From positions 1,392,501 to 1,456,500 of the forward strand of contig CP064988.1 of the NCBI GenBank assembly GCA_016699855.1: DNA of 64,000 nucleotides. Direction: 5' to 3'. The notes under the pieces were generated by a model. It was not told where the DNA came from, did not search any database, and saw only the letters and a list, made by a program, of their open reading frames with translations. Positions 15,851-25,116 of this stretch are shown one piece after another (the first letter of the stretch is position 1; every line of letters begins with the position of its first letter). The stretch is from Rhodospirillales bacterium (GTDB taxonomy: Bacteria; Pseudomonadota; Alphaproteobacteria; Reyranellales; Reyranellaceae). A program made the position numbers and the translations under genes.

Positions 15851-17305
15851 CTACTTCGGCGGCTTCCAGTCGGCGGCGAGGCGGCGGGCCTCGGCGACCT
15901 GGGCGGGGGTGAGCTCCTTCTCGAGCCGGGCGCGCTCGGCCTCGGCGTCCTTGTCGCCGCGCGCCGCGGCCAGCTCGAACCACATCAGCGCCCGCACCAG
16001 GTCCCTGGGGACGCCGTGGCCCTCCTGATGGAGCGAGCCGATGTTGTAGAGCGCGACCGCATCCTCCTGCGCCGCCGCCTTCATGTACCAGCGCATCGCC
16101 TCGGCGTAGTCCCTGGGCACGCCGCGGCCCTCCTCGTACATGAAGCCGATGTTGTTCTGCGCCGCGGAGTCGCCCTGCGCGGCGGCGCGGCGGTACCATT
16201 TGAGCGCCTCGGCCTCGTCCTTGGCGACGCCCCTGCCCTCCTCGTACAGCAACGCGAGGTTGGTCTGGGCAACGGCGTAGTGCTGGTCGGCGGCGTAGCG
16301 GTACCACTTCACCGCCTCGGCCTCGTCCTTGGGCACGCCGCGGCCCATCTCGTACATGTAGCCGATGTTGGACTGGGCGCGGGCGTCGTTCTTGGCGGCG
16401 GCGCGGCGGTACCACCTCATCGCCTCGGCGTAGTCCTGCGCCACGCCGCGGCCCTCCTCGTAGAGCACGCCCAGCGCGCTCTCGGCCGTCGGGTAGCCCT
16501 CCTCGGCGGCGAGGCGGTACCACTTCGCCGCCTCGGCGTAGTCGCGCTCCACGCCCAGGCCGCTCTCGTACATCTCCGCGAGGTTGGTCCGCGCCCAGGC
16601 GCTGCCCTGCGCGGCCGAGAGTCGGAACCATTTGAGCGCCTCGGCGTCGTCGCGCGCGGTGCCCATCGCGTCGCGCAGCATCACGCCGAGGTTGTTCTGG
16701 CCGCCGGCGTGGCCTTGCTCGGCGGCGAGACGGTACCATTTGACCGCCTCGGCCTCGTCCTTCGCCACGCCGAGCCCCTGGCGGTACAAGGTGCCGAGGT
16801 TGCTGCGGGCGTTGCCGTTGCCCTGGTCGGCGGCGAGCCGGTAGAGGCGGGCGGCCTCGGCGTAGTCCTGCTTCACGCCGCGGCCGAACTCGTACATGAA
16901 CCCGAGATCGGCCTGGCCGGCGGCGTAGCCCTGATCGGCGGCGAGCCGGTACCACTTGACGGCCTCGGCGTCGTCGCCGGCGACGCCCCTGGCGTTGGCG
17001 TACATCACGCCGAGATTGTGCTGGCCCGGCGCGTAGCCCTGGGCGGCCGCCAGCTTGTAGAGGCGCACCGCCTCGGCCAGGTCCGCGGGCACGCCGCGGC
17101 CGTTCTCGTGCATGACCCCGAGATTGGACTGGGCGCGCGGATCGCCTTTCTCGGCAAGCGGCCGCCAGATGGCGATGGCGGCGGCGTGGTCGCCGGCGCG
17201 CGTCGCGGCCAGCGCGTCCTCGTGCGGCCCCGCCAGCGCCGGCGCGGCCAGCGCCCCGGACGCCATCGCCGCCGCCACCAGCGCGGCCTTGAGAACCTTG
17301 AGCAC
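15851..17305 (-). CDS. Secreted Sel1-repeat protein (11 repeats)
   Basis: 484 residues from the GTG at 17305. The signal peptide (VLKVLKAALVAAAMASGALA, cleaved near ALAGP) begins there, so the ATG at 17347 is less likely. After the leader come eleven consecutive 36-residue Sel1/TPR-like repeats with the pattern NLGxMYxxGxGVxxDxAEAxxWYRxAAxQG. The superhelix would bind partner proteins in the periplasm. Function of this particular protein is unknown; relatives act in exopolysaccharide regulation, envelope stress and host interaction. No obvious operon partner. Confidence 0.88.
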   Translation of the reverse strand: MLKVLKAALVAAAMASGALAAPALAGPHEDALAATRAGDHAAAIAIWRPLAEKGDPRAQSNLGVMHENGRGVPADLAEAVRLYKLAAAQGYAPGQHNLGVMYANARGVAGDDAEAVKWYRLAADQGYAAGQADLGFMYEFGRGVKQDYAEAARLYRLAADQGNGNARSNLGTLYRQGLGVAKDEAEAVKWYRLAAEQGHAGGQNNLGVMLRDAMGTARDDAEALKWFRLSAAQGSAWARTNLAEMYESGLGVERDYAEAAKWYRLAAEEGYPTAESALGVLYEEGRGVAQDYAEAMRWYRRAAAKNDARAQSNIGYMYEMGRGVPKDEAEAVKWYRYAADQHYAVAQTNLALLYEEGRGVAKDEAEALKWYRRAAAQGDSAAQNNIGFMYEEGRGVPRDYAEAMRWYMKAAAQEDAVALYNIGSLHQEGHGVPRDLVRALMWFELAAARGDKDAEAERARLEKELTPAQVAEARRLAADWKPPK

Positions 17306-17432
17306 GACCCCGCCCCCGGACGAGGGACCGGCGCCATGGTGCGGCACGGCGCCGGCGATGCGAAGCCCCGGCGCGGCCGGCGCGTCGATCGTTACGCGCG
17401 GGCGGCGGCGAACATCCCCGGGCGGCGGGGCG

Positions 17433-17463
17433 CCTTCTCCTCCGAAGACGGGGGGGGGAAGGG
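17433..17463. repeat. Degenerate type B half repeat
   Basis: CCTTCTCCTCCGAAGACGG followed by a run of nine G and AAGGG resembles one arm of the type B palindromes seen at 23037 and 28769. The G homopolymer is a likely site of sequencing length error. Confidence 0.45.
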
Positions 17464-17499
17464 AAGATCAGATCGCAGGCCGCATGACGCGTACCGGGA

Positions 17500-19017
17500 T
17501 CAGCGCGGGCGGGGGGCCGGCTTCAGGAGGACGAGGAGCGGGATCGAGGCGACGATCAGCCAGGTCAGCACGTGGAAATCGTTGAGGTAGGCGATCAGGC
17601 CGGCCTGGCGCGTCAGTTCGGCGTCCCACAGCGCCAGGGTCGAGGCGCCCTGACCGCCGGCCCCGACCACCGCCGCCCAGGCGGGATTGAACGGCGAGAT
17701 CGACGGCGCCAGCTCGGCCCGCGCGATCTGCGTGTTCTGGGTCAGCAGCGCCACCAGCACCGCGATGCCGACGCTGCCGCCGAGGTTGCGGGCCAGCGCG
17801 TTGAACGAGGCGACCTCGGTGCGCCGCGCCGGCGGCAGGGTGGCGAACATGATGGTGCTCAGCGGCGGCCACACGAAGCCCAGCCCGAAGCCCTGCAGCA
17901 CGCCGGTCCACACCACCTCGGAGACCGAGACCTCGAGCGTGAAGCCGGTCATCAGCCAGACCGAGAGCGCGGTGATGGCGAATCCGATGGCGACGACGAT
18001 GCGGCCGTCGAACATGCCGGCGATGCGCGCGAAGATCAGCATCGAGACCATGGTGCCGAGCCCGCGCGGCGCCAGCACCAGCCCGACCGTGATCGCGGGG
18101 TAGCCGCGCAGGCCCTGGAGGAACGGCGGCATCAGCGCCGCCGTGGCGATCATCACCATGCTGGCCAGCGCCGCGAACATCAGCCCGACCGAGACGTTGC
18201 GGTCCTCGAACAGGCGCAGGTCGACGAACGGATGGCCGGTGGTCGAGGCGTGGATCAGGAACATGGTGAAGGCCAGCGCCGCGACCACGGTCTCGACCAC
18301 GATCTCCACCGACTCGAACCAGTCCAGCAGCTGGCCGCGGTCGAGCGTGAGCTGGGCGGCGCCGATGGCGATCGCCAGCAGCGCGAAGCCGGTGACGTCG
18401 AACGGCCGCTCGCGCCGCTCGTCGTCGTGGATCAGCAGCAGGATGCCGATGGCGCAGACGATGCCCACCGGCAGGTTGATGTAGAACACCCAGCGCCAGG
18501 TCAGCTCCTCGGTCAGCAGGCCGCCCAGCGTCGGGCCCATGATCGGCCCGACCATGACGGCCACGCCCCACATCGACATCACGAAGCCATGGTCCTTGGG
18601 CGGATAGGTGTCGAGCAGGATGGCCTGCGACAGCGGCACCAGGACCGCGCCGAACGCGCCCTGCAGCGCGCGGAACAGCACCATCTGCTCCAGGGTCGCG
18701 GCCGCGCCGCACATCATCGACGTCACGGTGAAACCGAATACCGCGCCCAGCAGCAGCCGGCGGCGGCCGAGCCGGCCCGAGAGCCAGCCGGCCAGCGGCG
18801 TCATGATCGCCGAGGTCACGATGTAGGAGGTCAGCACCCACGAGATCTGGTCGTGCGTCGCCAGCAGCGTGCCCTGCATCTGCGGCAGCGCGACGTTGGC
18901 GATGGTGGCGTCGATGACGTGCAGCAGCGTCGCCAGCATCATCGTCAGCGTGATCATCAGCCGCTGCCGCGGCGTCGTCGCCGCCTCCGGCCGCGGGCTC
19001 GCGGCGGCGGTGGTCAT
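17500..19017 (-). CDS. emrB: DHA2-family multidrug efflux permease (EmrB/QacA type)
   Basis: 505 residues. Proton-driven major facilitator with 14 predicted membrane segments. Signature elements include LHVIDATIANVALPQMQG in TM1, the loop GWLSGRLGRRR (motif A) and GPIMGPTLGGLLTEELTWRWVFYINLPVG (motif C). Works with the periplasmic adaptor EmrA, encoded upstream on the same strand, and usually an outer-membrane TolC. The two genes are now 1.6 kb apart because a palindromic repeat and an IS lie between them, so transcription of emrB from the emrA promoter may be impaired. Substrate range unknown. Confidence 0.92.
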   Translation of the reverse strand: MTTAAASPRPEAATTPRQRLMITLTMMLATLLHVIDATIANVALPQMQGTLLATHDQISWVLTSYIVTSAIMTPLAGWLSGRLGRRRLLLGAVFGFTVTSMMCGAAATLEQMVLFRALQGAFGAVLVPLSQAILLDTYPPKDHGFVMSMWGVAVMVGPIMGPTLGGLLTEELTWRWVFYINLPVGIVCAIGILLLIHDDERRERPFDVTGFALLAIAIGAAQLTLDRGQLLDWFESVEIVVETVVAALAFTMFLIHASTTGHPFVDLRLFEDRNVSVGLMFAALASMVMIATAALMPPFLQGLRGYPAITVGLVLAPRGLGTMVSMLIFARIAGMFDGRIVVAIGFAITALSVWLMTGFTLEVSVSEVVWTGVLQGFGLGFVWPPLSTIMFATLPPARRTEVASFNALARNLGGSVGIAVLVALLTQNTQIARAELAPSISPFNPAWAAVVGAGGQGASTLALWDAELTRQAGLIAYLNDFHVLTWLIVASIPLLVLLKPAPRPR

Positions 19018-19031
19018 GGCGGGGCTGTCCT

Positions 19032-19060
19032 CCCTCTCCGCCGCGCAGCGGGGGAGAGGG
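19032..19060. repeat. Type A palindromic repeat copy 3, left fragment (interrupted by IS)
   Basis: Left arm of a type A repeat, matching the start of the copy at 10932. The remainder continues at 20388 on the other side of the IS. The last four bases, AGGG, are the target-site duplicate. Confidence 0.85.
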
Positions 19061-19136
19061 TGTCTGGATCGGGGTGATGGTTCACAGAAAAGTCCGGGCG
19101 GATGGGTAACAGTGGGGGCATGCGATGGAGGTGTGC

Positions 19137-20275
19137 ATGCCGTGGTCGGAGACGAGCGCGATGGAGAGCAGGGAACGTCTGGTGAGGGACTGGCTGAGGG
19201 GCGACGCGACGGTGAGCGAGCTCGGTCGGCGGCACGGTGTGAGCCGGCGGACGGTGTACGCGACGCTGGCGCGGTACGACGCGGAGGGCGTGGCGGGTCT
19301 GAAGGAGCGTTCGCACGCGGCGCGCCACCATCCGAACGCGATGGGCGAGGCGGTGGAGCGGCGGCTGGTGGAGCTGCGCGGGGAGCGTCCGACGTGGGGA
19401 CCGAAGAAGCTGCTGGCGTGGCTGTCGGCGCGCGAGCCGGAGGTCCGGTGGCCCGGGCGGAGCGCGGCGGCGGCGGCGTTGTCGCGGCACGGTCTGACGG
19501 CGAAGCGGCGGACGGAGCGGAGCTGGCGTCCGCAGGGCGACGATCTGGGGACGGGCGAGCGTCCGAACGACGTGTGGTGCGTGGACTTCAAGGGCTGGTG
19601 GCGGACGCGCGACGCGCGGCGGCTGGATCCGCTGAGCCTGAGCGACCACCGCAGCCGCTACGTGCTGCGGCTGGTGGCGGTGGAGCGCTGCGACTTCGCG
19701 ACGGTGCGGACGGTGCTGTCGGGGGCGTTCCGCGAGCACGGGCTGCCGCTGTCGCTGCGCTCGGACAACGGGCCGCCGTTCGCGGGCCGCGGGATGGGCG
19801 GGATCGGGCGCCTGGCGGTGTGGCTGGTGCGGGCCGGGGTCCGGCCGGAGCGGATCGCGCCGGGCCGGCCGCAGCAGAACGGCCGGCACGAGCGGCTGCA
19901 TCTGACGGTGCAGCAGGACACGGTGCTGCCGGTGGCGCGGGACCGGCGCGAGCAGCAGCGCCGGTTCGCGGCGTTCACGCGGATGTTCAACGAGGAGCGG
20001 CCGCACGAGGCGCTGGACATGGCGACGCCGTCGAAGGTGTGGGCCCGAGCCCGCGTCCGTGGGACGGCGAGCTGCGCGCGCCGGAGTATCCGGCCGGATG
20101 GGAGGCGCGGGCGGTCAGGAGCAACGGCGAGGTTCGCTGGGGCGGGGAGATGGTGTTCCTGAGCGAGACGCTGGCCGGCGAGACGGTCGGCTTCGAGCCG
20201 ACCGCGCGCGACGGCGTGTGGGTGGTGCGCTATGGTCCGATGCGTCTGGCGGCGATCGACGCCAAAGGAAAGTGA
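19137..20275 (+). pseudogene. IS481-family DDE transposase, frameshifted
   Basis: Starts MPWSETSAMESRERLVRDW, like other IS481 transposases. An HTH (TVSELGRRHGVSRRTVYATL) precedes the rve/DDE core with Asp in VWCVDFKGWW, Asp in RSDNGPPFAG and Glu in QQNGRHERLH, all intact. At 20041-20046 (GGGCCC) the frame is lost. A -1 shift, or one more C, joins SKVWA to PSPRPWDGELRAPEYP, and the C-terminus then runs on to the stop at 20273 (WVVRYGPMRLAAIDAKGK). Restored length is 379 residues, normal for the family. As read, the protein would lack its last 80 or so residues. A programmed shift is possible but not typical of this family. Confidence 0.85.
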
Positions 20276-20278
20276 GCC

Positions 20279-20310
20279 GCCTGCGCCGGGGGTTAACCCC
20301 CGGCGCAGGC
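20279..20310. terminator. Perfect 32-bp palindrome after the transposase gene
   Basis: GCCTGCGCCGGGGG-TTAA-CCCCCGGCGCAGGC in mirror form, three bases after the transposase stop and inside the IS. It would form a very stable hairpin on either strand and could block transcription through the element. No T-run follows. Confidence 0.5.
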
Positions 20311-20387
20311 GCGGCCCGGCCCTCCAGCCGGGTGATGTGTTACCCATCCGCCCGGACGCTTCTGTTACCCATCCGCCAGTTCGCACA

Positions 20388-20593
20388 AGGGAAGGGGCCC
20401 ATGCGCAGCATGGAACGCCGTATCGACGAAGCCGATACGGCGGGGGTGAGGTGGTGGCCGTGAAGTCCAAGGCATTCGATATCGACGCACGACTCTCGCG
20501 CGGCAGCACCGGAGTCGATACGGCGACCACCTCACCCTCCCCGCCGCTTCGCGGCGGGTCCCCTCCCTCTCCCCCGCTACGCGGCGGAGAGGG
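20388..20593. repeat. Type A palindromic repeat copy 3, right fragment
   Basis: Continues the repeat interrupted at 19060. Contains GCCGTATCGACGAAGCCGATACGGC (a stem with mismatch), GAGGTGGT, a variable centre, CGACCACCTCACC and the right arm CCCTCTCCCCCGCTACGCGG with GGAGAGGG. Confidence 0.85.
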
Positions 20594-20655
20594 CGATTGG
20601 GCGACCGACGAGCGAGCCGACGGGAATGTCCGAGCCATCCGCGGAGCGCGCGCCG

Positions 20656-21807
20656 TCAGCGCGGCGCGGGCTGGGAGTCGGTGGCGCCGCCGCCGAACAG
20701 GCGGCCGAACATGGCGCCGAGCTCGCCCAGCGAGCGGCGGTGGCCGGTGTCGATCTCGACCTGGGCGCTCATGCCGACGCGCAGCGGCGGGGCGCCGGGA
20801 TCGGGCCGCACCTCGACGCGCAGCGGGATGCGCTGCACGATCTTGACCCAGTTGCCGGACGCGTTCTGTGGCGGCAGCACGGCGAACTCGGCGCCCGAGG
20901 CCGGCGCGATGCTCGCCACGGTGCCGCGCCAGACGCGGTCGGGATAGGTGTCGACGTGCACGGTGACGGGCTGGCCGGGCCGCACCCGCGTAAGGTCGGT
21001 CTCCTTGAAGTTCGCCTCGATCCACAGGCCGGTGTCGGCGATCACGGAGATCAGCGGCTGGCCGATCGTGGCGCTGGCGCCGACGGTGGGCCGGCGCGAG
21101 GCGACGCCGTCGAACGGCGCCACGATGGTCGTGCGCTTGAGGTTGAGCAGCGCCTCGTCGCGCGCGGCGGCGATCTGGCGCACGCGGGGATGGTCGTCGG
21201 TGTGGACCTTGGGATCGCCGCCGAGCTGCGCCTCGATGCGCAGCATCTCCTCGCTCAGCATGGCGATGCGCTGGCGCGAGATGTCGAGGTCGCGCCGCGC
21301 CTCGTCGAGCCGCTGGGTCGAGGCGACGCCGCGCTGCGCGAGCCCGGCCTGGCGGTCGAAATCGGACTGCGCGTAGGTCTCCTGGCTCCTCGCCTGCTTG
21401 ACCTCCTCGCGCTTCTGCCGCCACGAGGCGCGCAGGCCGCGGATCTCGGCGCGCACGTTCTCGAGCTCGGCCTCGACGCGGGCCAGCGCCAGCTTGTAGG
21501 GACGCTCGTCGAGCCGCAGCAGCACGGTGCCCTTGGCGACGCGCTGGTTCTCGGTGACCGCGACCTCGGAGACGACGCCCGCGACCTCGGACGCGATCAG
21601 CACCCGGTCGCCCTTGACGTAGGCGTTGTCGGTGCCGACGAAGAGGCCCGCGCCGAGCCAGAACAGCAATCCGACCACCGCGGCGGCGACCGGCAGCGAC
21701 CACATGATGGCGCGCGCGACCATGCGCCGGTCCAGCCGGCGCCGGGGCGCCGCCGTCGCCGGCGTCGAGGCCGTCGCGATCCCTTCGCCGCCCGTGGTGT
21801 CTCTCAT
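20656..21807 (-). CDS. emrA: EmrA-type membrane fusion (periplasmic adaptor) protein
   Basis: 383 residues. One membrane anchor at about residues 33-53 (MWSLPVAAAVVGLLFWLG) is followed by the EmrA hallmark DNAYVKGDRVLIASEVAG, an alpha-helical coiled-coil hairpin (about 95-200, with LRASWRQKREEVKQ), the lipoyl/barrel-sandwich halves (TTIVAPFDGVASRR) and a C-terminal beta domain. It would link EmrB to an outer-membrane channel for drug export. It should be first in an emrAB operon, but the downstream emrB lies beyond the IS insertion. Confidence 0.92.
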   Translation of the reverse strand: MRDTTGGEGIATASTPATAAPRRRLDRRMVARAIMWSLPVAAAVVGLLFWLGAGLFVGTDNAYVKGDRVLIASEVAGVVSEVAVTENQRVAKGTVLLRLDERPYKLALARVEAELENVRAEIRGLRASWRQKREEVKQARSQETYAQSDFDRQAGLAQRGVASTQRLDEARRDLDISRQRIAMLSEEMLRIEAQLGGDPKVHTDDHPRVRQIAAARDEALLNLKRTTIVAPFDGVASRRPTVGASATIGQPLISVIADTGLWIEANFKETDLTRVRPGQPVTVHVDTYPDRVWRGTVASIAPASGAEFAVLPPQNASGNWVKIVQRIPLRVEVRPDPGAPPLRVGMSAQVEIDTGHRRSLGELGAMFGRLFGGGATDSQPAPR

Positions 21808-22010
21808 GCCCCTGCCGCGGCCTGCCGGCCGGAAATCGGCCGGCGACTCTTTTCGCCTTGGCGTGAATTGTCCCGTCGCGGGCGTTTCCGGTCAATCGCC
21901 GCCGGCGCATGGCAGCACGGGACGATCCACCGCCCCGGCGGGCCGGGAGCGACCATGTAAACCGTTGGAAACGCGGTGGATTTGAGCGCCGTCATTCCGT
22001 CTCGTCCGGC

Positions 22011-22118
22011 CGTCCTGAGCGCCAGCGAAGGGCCTCGCCACGAGCGCCGCACGGCCTTGGCCGAATTCGATCGCCATGTCGTCGTGCAGATCGAGGTCCT
22101 TCGCTGACGCTCAGGACG
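22011..22118. repeat. Type D inverted repeat in the emrA-phosphodiesterase gap
   Basis: CGTCCTGAGCGCCAGCGAAG on the left faces CTTCGCTGACGCTCAGGACG on the right, about 66 bases apart, with one mismatch. The rest of the 417-base gap (21808-22224) holds no convincing gene. Confidence 0.65.
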
Positions 22119-22224
22119 ACGAGGAGGCCGGGCCTCGCTCGACGGGCGCGGCGGCGGCGCGGCCAGCGGCGATGACGGCGGACGCGCCGGCCGGTATCGT
22201 CCCGGTCCCCGCAGGAGCCGAGCC

Positions 22225-23019
22225 ATGCTGATCGCGCAGATCACCGACACGCACATCAAGCCCGAGGGGCAGATCTCGTATGGCCATGTCGACACCGCGG
22301 CGTTCCTCGAGCGCGCCGTGGCGCATGTCATAGGACTGAAGGCGCGGCCGGACATGGTGCTGATGACCGGCGATCTGGTCGATTCCGGCGCGCCCGTCGA
22401 GTACGCGCGGCTGAGGGCGCTGATCGCGCCGCTCGACATGCCGGTGCACCTGATCCCCGGCAACCACGATTCGCGCGGGCCGCTGCGCGCGGCGTTCCCC
22501 GGGCACGGCTATCTGCCGGCCGACGGCTTCCTGCACTACGTGGTCGAGACGCCGGCGCTGCGTCTGATCGCGCTCGACACGCTGGTCGAGGGCGCCAGCC
22601 ACGGCGCGCTGTGCGATGCGCGGCTGGACTGGCTCGAGGCGCGGCTGGCGGAGTCCGCCCGGCCGACCGTGCTCTTCATGCACCACCCGCCGTTCGACTG
22701 CGGCATCGCGGCGATGGACCGTGAGCGGCTGCTGCACGGCGCCGAACGCCTGGCCGACATCGTGCGCCGCCATCCCAACGTCGAGCGCGCGCTGTGCGGC
22801 CACGTGCACCGGCCGATCCAGACGCGCTGGGCCGGCACCATCGCGTCGACCGCGCCGAGTTCGGCGCACCAGATCACGCTCGACCTCGATCCGACCGCGC
22901 GCCTGACCTACATCATGGAGCCGCCGGCCGTGGCGCTGCACCGCTGGAACCCCACCGGCGGTCTGGCGAGCCACCTCAGCTACGTCGGCGATTTCGGCGG
23001 GCCGCGCTCGTTCAGATAG
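22225..23019 (+). CDS. Metallophosphoesterase, cAMP phosphodiesterase (CpdA)-like
   Basis: 264 residues. Dinuclear metal phosphoesterase with all five motifs: ITDTH, MTGDLVDSG, PGNHD, FMHHPP and CGHVH. The order and spacing fit CpdA-type 3',5'-cyclic nucleotide phosphodiesterases, which hydrolyse cAMP in the cytoplasm; other class III cyclic phosphodiesterases cannot be excluded. No signal peptide. The presence of a class III cyclase 8 kb away makes a cyclic nucleotide role plausible, but the two are not in an operon. Confidence 0.85.
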   Translation: MLIAQITDTHIKPEGQISYGHVDTAAFLERAVAHVIGLKARPDMVLMTGDLVDSGAPVEYARLRALIAPLDMPVHLIPGNHDSRGPLRAAFPGHGYLPADGFLHYVVETPALRLIALDTLVEGASHGALCDARLDWLEARLAESARPTVLFMHHPPFDCGIAAMDRERLLHGAERLADIVRRHPNVERALCGHVHRPIQTRWAGTIASTAPSSAHQITLDLDPTARLTYIMEPPAVALHRWNPTGGLASHLSYVGDFGGPRSFR

Positions 23020-23036
23020 CGGGCGCCTGCCTCCTT

Positions 23037-23237
23037 CCCTTCTCCCCCGTCATCGGGGGAGAAGGTGGCGCGCAGCGCCGGATGAGGGGCGCGACGCCGC
23101 GGTCACTCGCGACCGTCGTCATGGCGCACGCGCGCGCCACGCGAAGGTGAGCGCGAAGACAACGACCCCTCATCCCCGCCGCGGCTGCCGCGGCGTACCT
23201 TCGGGCGCCTTCTCCCCCGCAAGACGGGGGAGAAGGG
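23037..23237. repeat. Palindromic intergenic repeat, type B copy 1
   Basis: CCCTTCTCCCCCGTCATCGG and GGGAGAAGG on the left mirror CCTTCTCCCCCGCAAGACGG and GGGAGAAGGG on the right; between them are GCGCAGCGCCGGATGAGGGG and CCCCTCATCCCCGCCGCGGC. Fills most of the gap before cimA. A close copy lies at 28769-28949. Confidence 0.85.
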
Positions 23238-23333
23238 ATGAGAATGCGAGCCGCGGCGCACAACCGTGCGCCTCGCGCGCGAAGCTGGTATCCTGACGCA
23301 GACCCCTCAGGGAACGAGCGGAACCGCCGGAAA

Positions 23334-24936
23334 ATGACCTCAGACAACCGCGTCTACCTGTTCGACACCACGCTGCGCGACGGCGCCCAGACGCAGGGCG
23401 TCGATTTCTCCGTCGCCGACAAGACCGCCATCGCGCTGGAGCTGGACCGCATCGGGTTGGACTACGTCGAGGGCGGCTGGCCCGGCGCCAACCCCACCGA
23501 CGACCGCTTCTTCGCCGCGTCGCCGGCGTTCAAGAACGCGAAATTCACGGCGTTCGGCATGACGCGGCGCGCCGGCCGCAGCGCCGCCAACGATCCCGGC
23601 CTCAACGCCATCCTCGGCACCGCGGCGCGCACCGTCTGCATGGTCGGCAAGACCTGGGATTTCCATGTCGACGTGGCGCTGGAGGTCGACCGCGCCGAGT
23701 ACGTCGACATGATCGCCGACTCCATCGCCCACGCCCGCACGCGGGTCGACGAGGCGCTGTTCGACGCCGAGCATTTCTTCGACGGCTACAAGGCCAACCG
23801 CGACTACGCGATGAGCTGCCTGCGGGCGGCGCGCGACGCCGGCGCGCGCTGGCTGGTGCTGTGCGACACCAACGGCGGCACCCTGCCGCACGAGGTCGAG
23901 CGCATCGTCGGCGAGGTGTGCGCCGAGATCCCCGGCTCGATGGTCGGCATCCACACCCACAACGACACCGAGAACGCCGTCGCCAACTCGCTGGCCGCCG
24001 TGCGCGCCGGCGCCCGCCAGGTGCAGGGCACGATCAACGGGCTGGGCGAGCGCTGCGGCAACGCCAACATGATCGCGCTGATCCCCAACCTGATGCTGAA
24101 GATGGGCTACGACACCGGCATCCCGATGGAGCGCCTGTCGCAGCTCACGCATCTGTCGCGCCTGCTCGACGACCGGCTCAACCTCGCGCCCAACCGCAGC
24201 GCCGCCTACGTGGGCCCCCGCGCCTTCGCCCACAAGGGCGGGCTGCACGTCTCGGCGGTCGAGAAGGATCCGCGCACCTACGAGCACATCGATCCGGAGA
24301 TCGTCGGCAACGAGCGCATCATCGTGGTGTCCGACCAGGCCGGCCGCTCCAACGTCGTGGCGCGCTTCCGCCAGATCGGGCTCGACATCGACGCGCGCGA
24401 TCCCGCCGTCGCCCGCCTGCTGGAGATCGTCAAGGAGCGCGAGTCCAACGGCTATGCCTATGACGGCGCCGACGCTTCGTTCGAGCTGCTGGCGCGGCGC
24501 GAGCTGCACACCGTGCCCGACTATTTCGCGCTGCAGAGCTTCCGCGTGCTGGCGGAGCGGCGCTGGAACGCCAAGGGCGACCTGATCACGCTGTCGGAGG
24601 CGACGGTGAAGCTCGACGTCGCCGGCCATCGCGGCATGGAGGTGGGCGAGGGCAACGGCCCGGTCAACGCCCTCGACGCCGCGCTGCGCAAGGCGCTGCT
24701 GCCGCACTACGCCGAGCTCGAGGATATGACGCCTGGTCGACTTCAAGGTGCGCATCCTCGACTCGGCCGGCGGCACGGCGGCCGTCACGCGCGTGATGAT
24801 CGAGAGCGCCGACGGCGAGGGCCGCCGCTGGACCACGCTGGGCGTGTCGCCGAACATCATCGACGCCGCCTACAACGCCCTGCACGACGCCATCACCTAC
24901 AAGCTGTTCCGCGACGGCGCGAAGCCGGCGCCGTAG
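23334..24936 (+). pseudogene. cimA: (R)-citramalate synthase, frameshifted as sequenced
   Basis: Condenses pyruvate and acetyl-CoA to citramalate, the threonine-independent route to isoleucine. Start at 23334 (MTSDNRVYLFDTTLRDGAQ). The N-terminal HMGL-like barrel carries DTTLRDGAQ and GIHTHNDTENAVANS, then the linker and the LeuA-type allosteric domain. At base 24729 an extra A in GATATGACGCC throws the frame. Removing it joins LPHYAELEDM to RLVDFKVRILDSAGGTAAVT and on to the natural end at 24936, giving 533 residues, normal for CimA. As read, the product would lose its regulatory domain and run on to 25412 in a noise-like frame. Sequencing error or real loss of feedback control are both open. 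Confidence 0.85.
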
Positions 24937-25116
24937 GCGCGCGCAACTGCACGCAACACGCAGGAGGCGACAGTATCTGTGGTCGTTGTCAGTCTCGCCA
25001 GGATTCCCTATGTCGTGACCCCCTGTATGGAGGGAATGATGTGCCGCGGCTGGCAGAAAAAAATGCTGGATGGGCTCGAGTTCACCACGCCGTCGCCACG
25101 GTGAGATGCTTCCACG

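Larger units (their letters stand above)
19061..20387 (+). mobile_element. IS481-family insertion sequence, 1327 bp
   Basis: Begins TGT and ends ACA. Imperfect terminal inverted repeats include the identical block TCCGGGCGGATGGGTAACA (19093-19111, and its complement at 20338-20356); the right end carries a second copy of TGTTACCCATCCGCC at 20363. AGGG is duplicated on both sides (19057-19060 and 20388-20391). Deleting the element and one AGGG restores GGGGAGAGGGAAGGGGCCC, the sequence found in intact type A repeats. One transposase frame is inside, broken by a single-base frameshift. Confidence 0.9.

Noticed and set aside
15743..17590. 615-codon plus-strand frame opposite the Sel1 gene
   Set aside because: Mirror of the Sel1 repeats: its periodic composition is produced by the real gene on the minus strand, and no domain is recognisable.
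17572..19077. 501-codon plus-strand frame opposite emrB
   Set aside because: His/Gln/Arg-rich shadow of the membrane protein, with no start context and no family.
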